NCBI GenBank assembly: GCA_019689955.1
Contig: JADGGM010000215.1
Span: forward strand, 1 to 5,966
Reading direction: 5' to 3'
DNA length: 5,966 bases
Source of the DNA: Gemmatimonadaceae bacterium
GTDB taxonomy: Bacteria; Gemmatimonadota; Gemmatimonadetes; Gemmatimonadales; Gemmatimonadaceae
The number at the start of each line of letters is the position of its first letter. Within the stretch, counting starts at the first letter, position 1. Positions 5,896-5,966 of the stretch are shown piece after piece. The notes below the pieces were generated by a model, which did no database searches, had not been told where the DNA came from, and saw nothing but the letters and a program-made list of their open reading frames with translations. The position numbers and the translations under genes are program-made.

Positions 5896-5966
5896 GTAAG
5901 GTGTCTCCTAGGCTGAGGCTGAACTTTCCCCTCCCAATCTTACTCCCACTCCCCACTCCCCCGGGA
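5896..5966 (-). promoter_or_regulatory. Purine-rich upstream region of the small lipoprotein gene
   Basis: The 71 bp upstream of the lipoprotein are strikingly purine-rich on the coding (minus) strand, with five G-tracts of 3 to 5 bases between 5928 and 5962, then a short direct repeat (GGCTGA twice on the plus strand at 5911-5922) before the ribosome binding site. The promoter should lie here or just outside the window; I see no clear -10/-35 pair. Confidence 0.4.
5905..5909 (-). promoter_or_regulatory. Ribosome binding site of the small lipoprotein
   Basis: AGGAG on the minus strand with a 9-nt spacer to the ATG at 5895. It agrees with the signal peptide starting exactly at that ATG. Confidence 0.75.

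Noticed and set aside
1..5966. Search by eye for tRNA or rRNA genes, CRISPR repeats, insertion sequences and transposase genes.
   Set aside because: None seen: the window is almost fully coding, with no spaced repeats, terminal inverted repeats or transposase motifs.

Overview
The window is a compact, high-GC bacterial segment in which every gene I can support lies on the minus strand. Read in the direction of transcription (high to low coordinates) it holds a small lipoprotein gene, a hairpin-containing gap, and then eight tightly packed genes: a CDP-alcohol phosphatidyltransferase, a myo-inositol-3-phosphate synthase, a YtkA-like lipoprotein, a 97-residue protein of unknown function, the E1 alpha and E1 beta subunits of a branched-chain-type 2-oxoacid dehydrogenase, a 98-residue two-helix membrane protein, and the lipoyl-domain start of the E2 acyltransferase, which runs off the left edge. 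The high GC, GTG starts and protein character suggest a Gram-negative soil or water bacterium. Gemmatimonadota is my best guess, from the general look of the proteins rather than from a marker gene.

Right part (5425-5966): a secreted 109-residue lipoprotein with a clear Shine-Dalgarno sequence and a purine-rich, G-tract-rich leader, followed by a 141-bp gap with a perfect 10-bp hairpin. This gap is the only sizeable non-coding stretch, and it is where transcription of the following gene set would start.

Middle part (2662-5424): the phosphatidyltransferase has the complete CDP-alcohol phosphotransferase motif and is followed after 4 bp by the inositol-3-phosphate synthase. Together they suggest glucose-6-phosphate to inositol-3-phosphate to phosphatidylinositol phosphate, that is, inositol phospholipid synthesis. 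Two small genes follow, one for a lipoprotein and one of unknown function.

Left part (1-2660): E1 alpha, E1 beta and E2 of a 2-oxoacid dehydrogenase complex. Several sequence blocks favour branched-chain 2-oxoacids over pyruvate. Such a complex supplies isobutyryl-, isovaleryl- and 2-methylbutyryl-CoA, the primers of branched fatty acids. A small membrane protein gene is inserted between E1 beta and E2.

All junctions from 5424 down to 247 are overlaps or gaps of 1 to 6 bp, so the eight genes probably form one transcript. A plausible common theme, which is inference, is membrane lipid synthesis: inositol head group on one side, branched acyl primers on the other. The most noteworthy points are this linkage and the two uncharacterised small proteins embedded in the operon.
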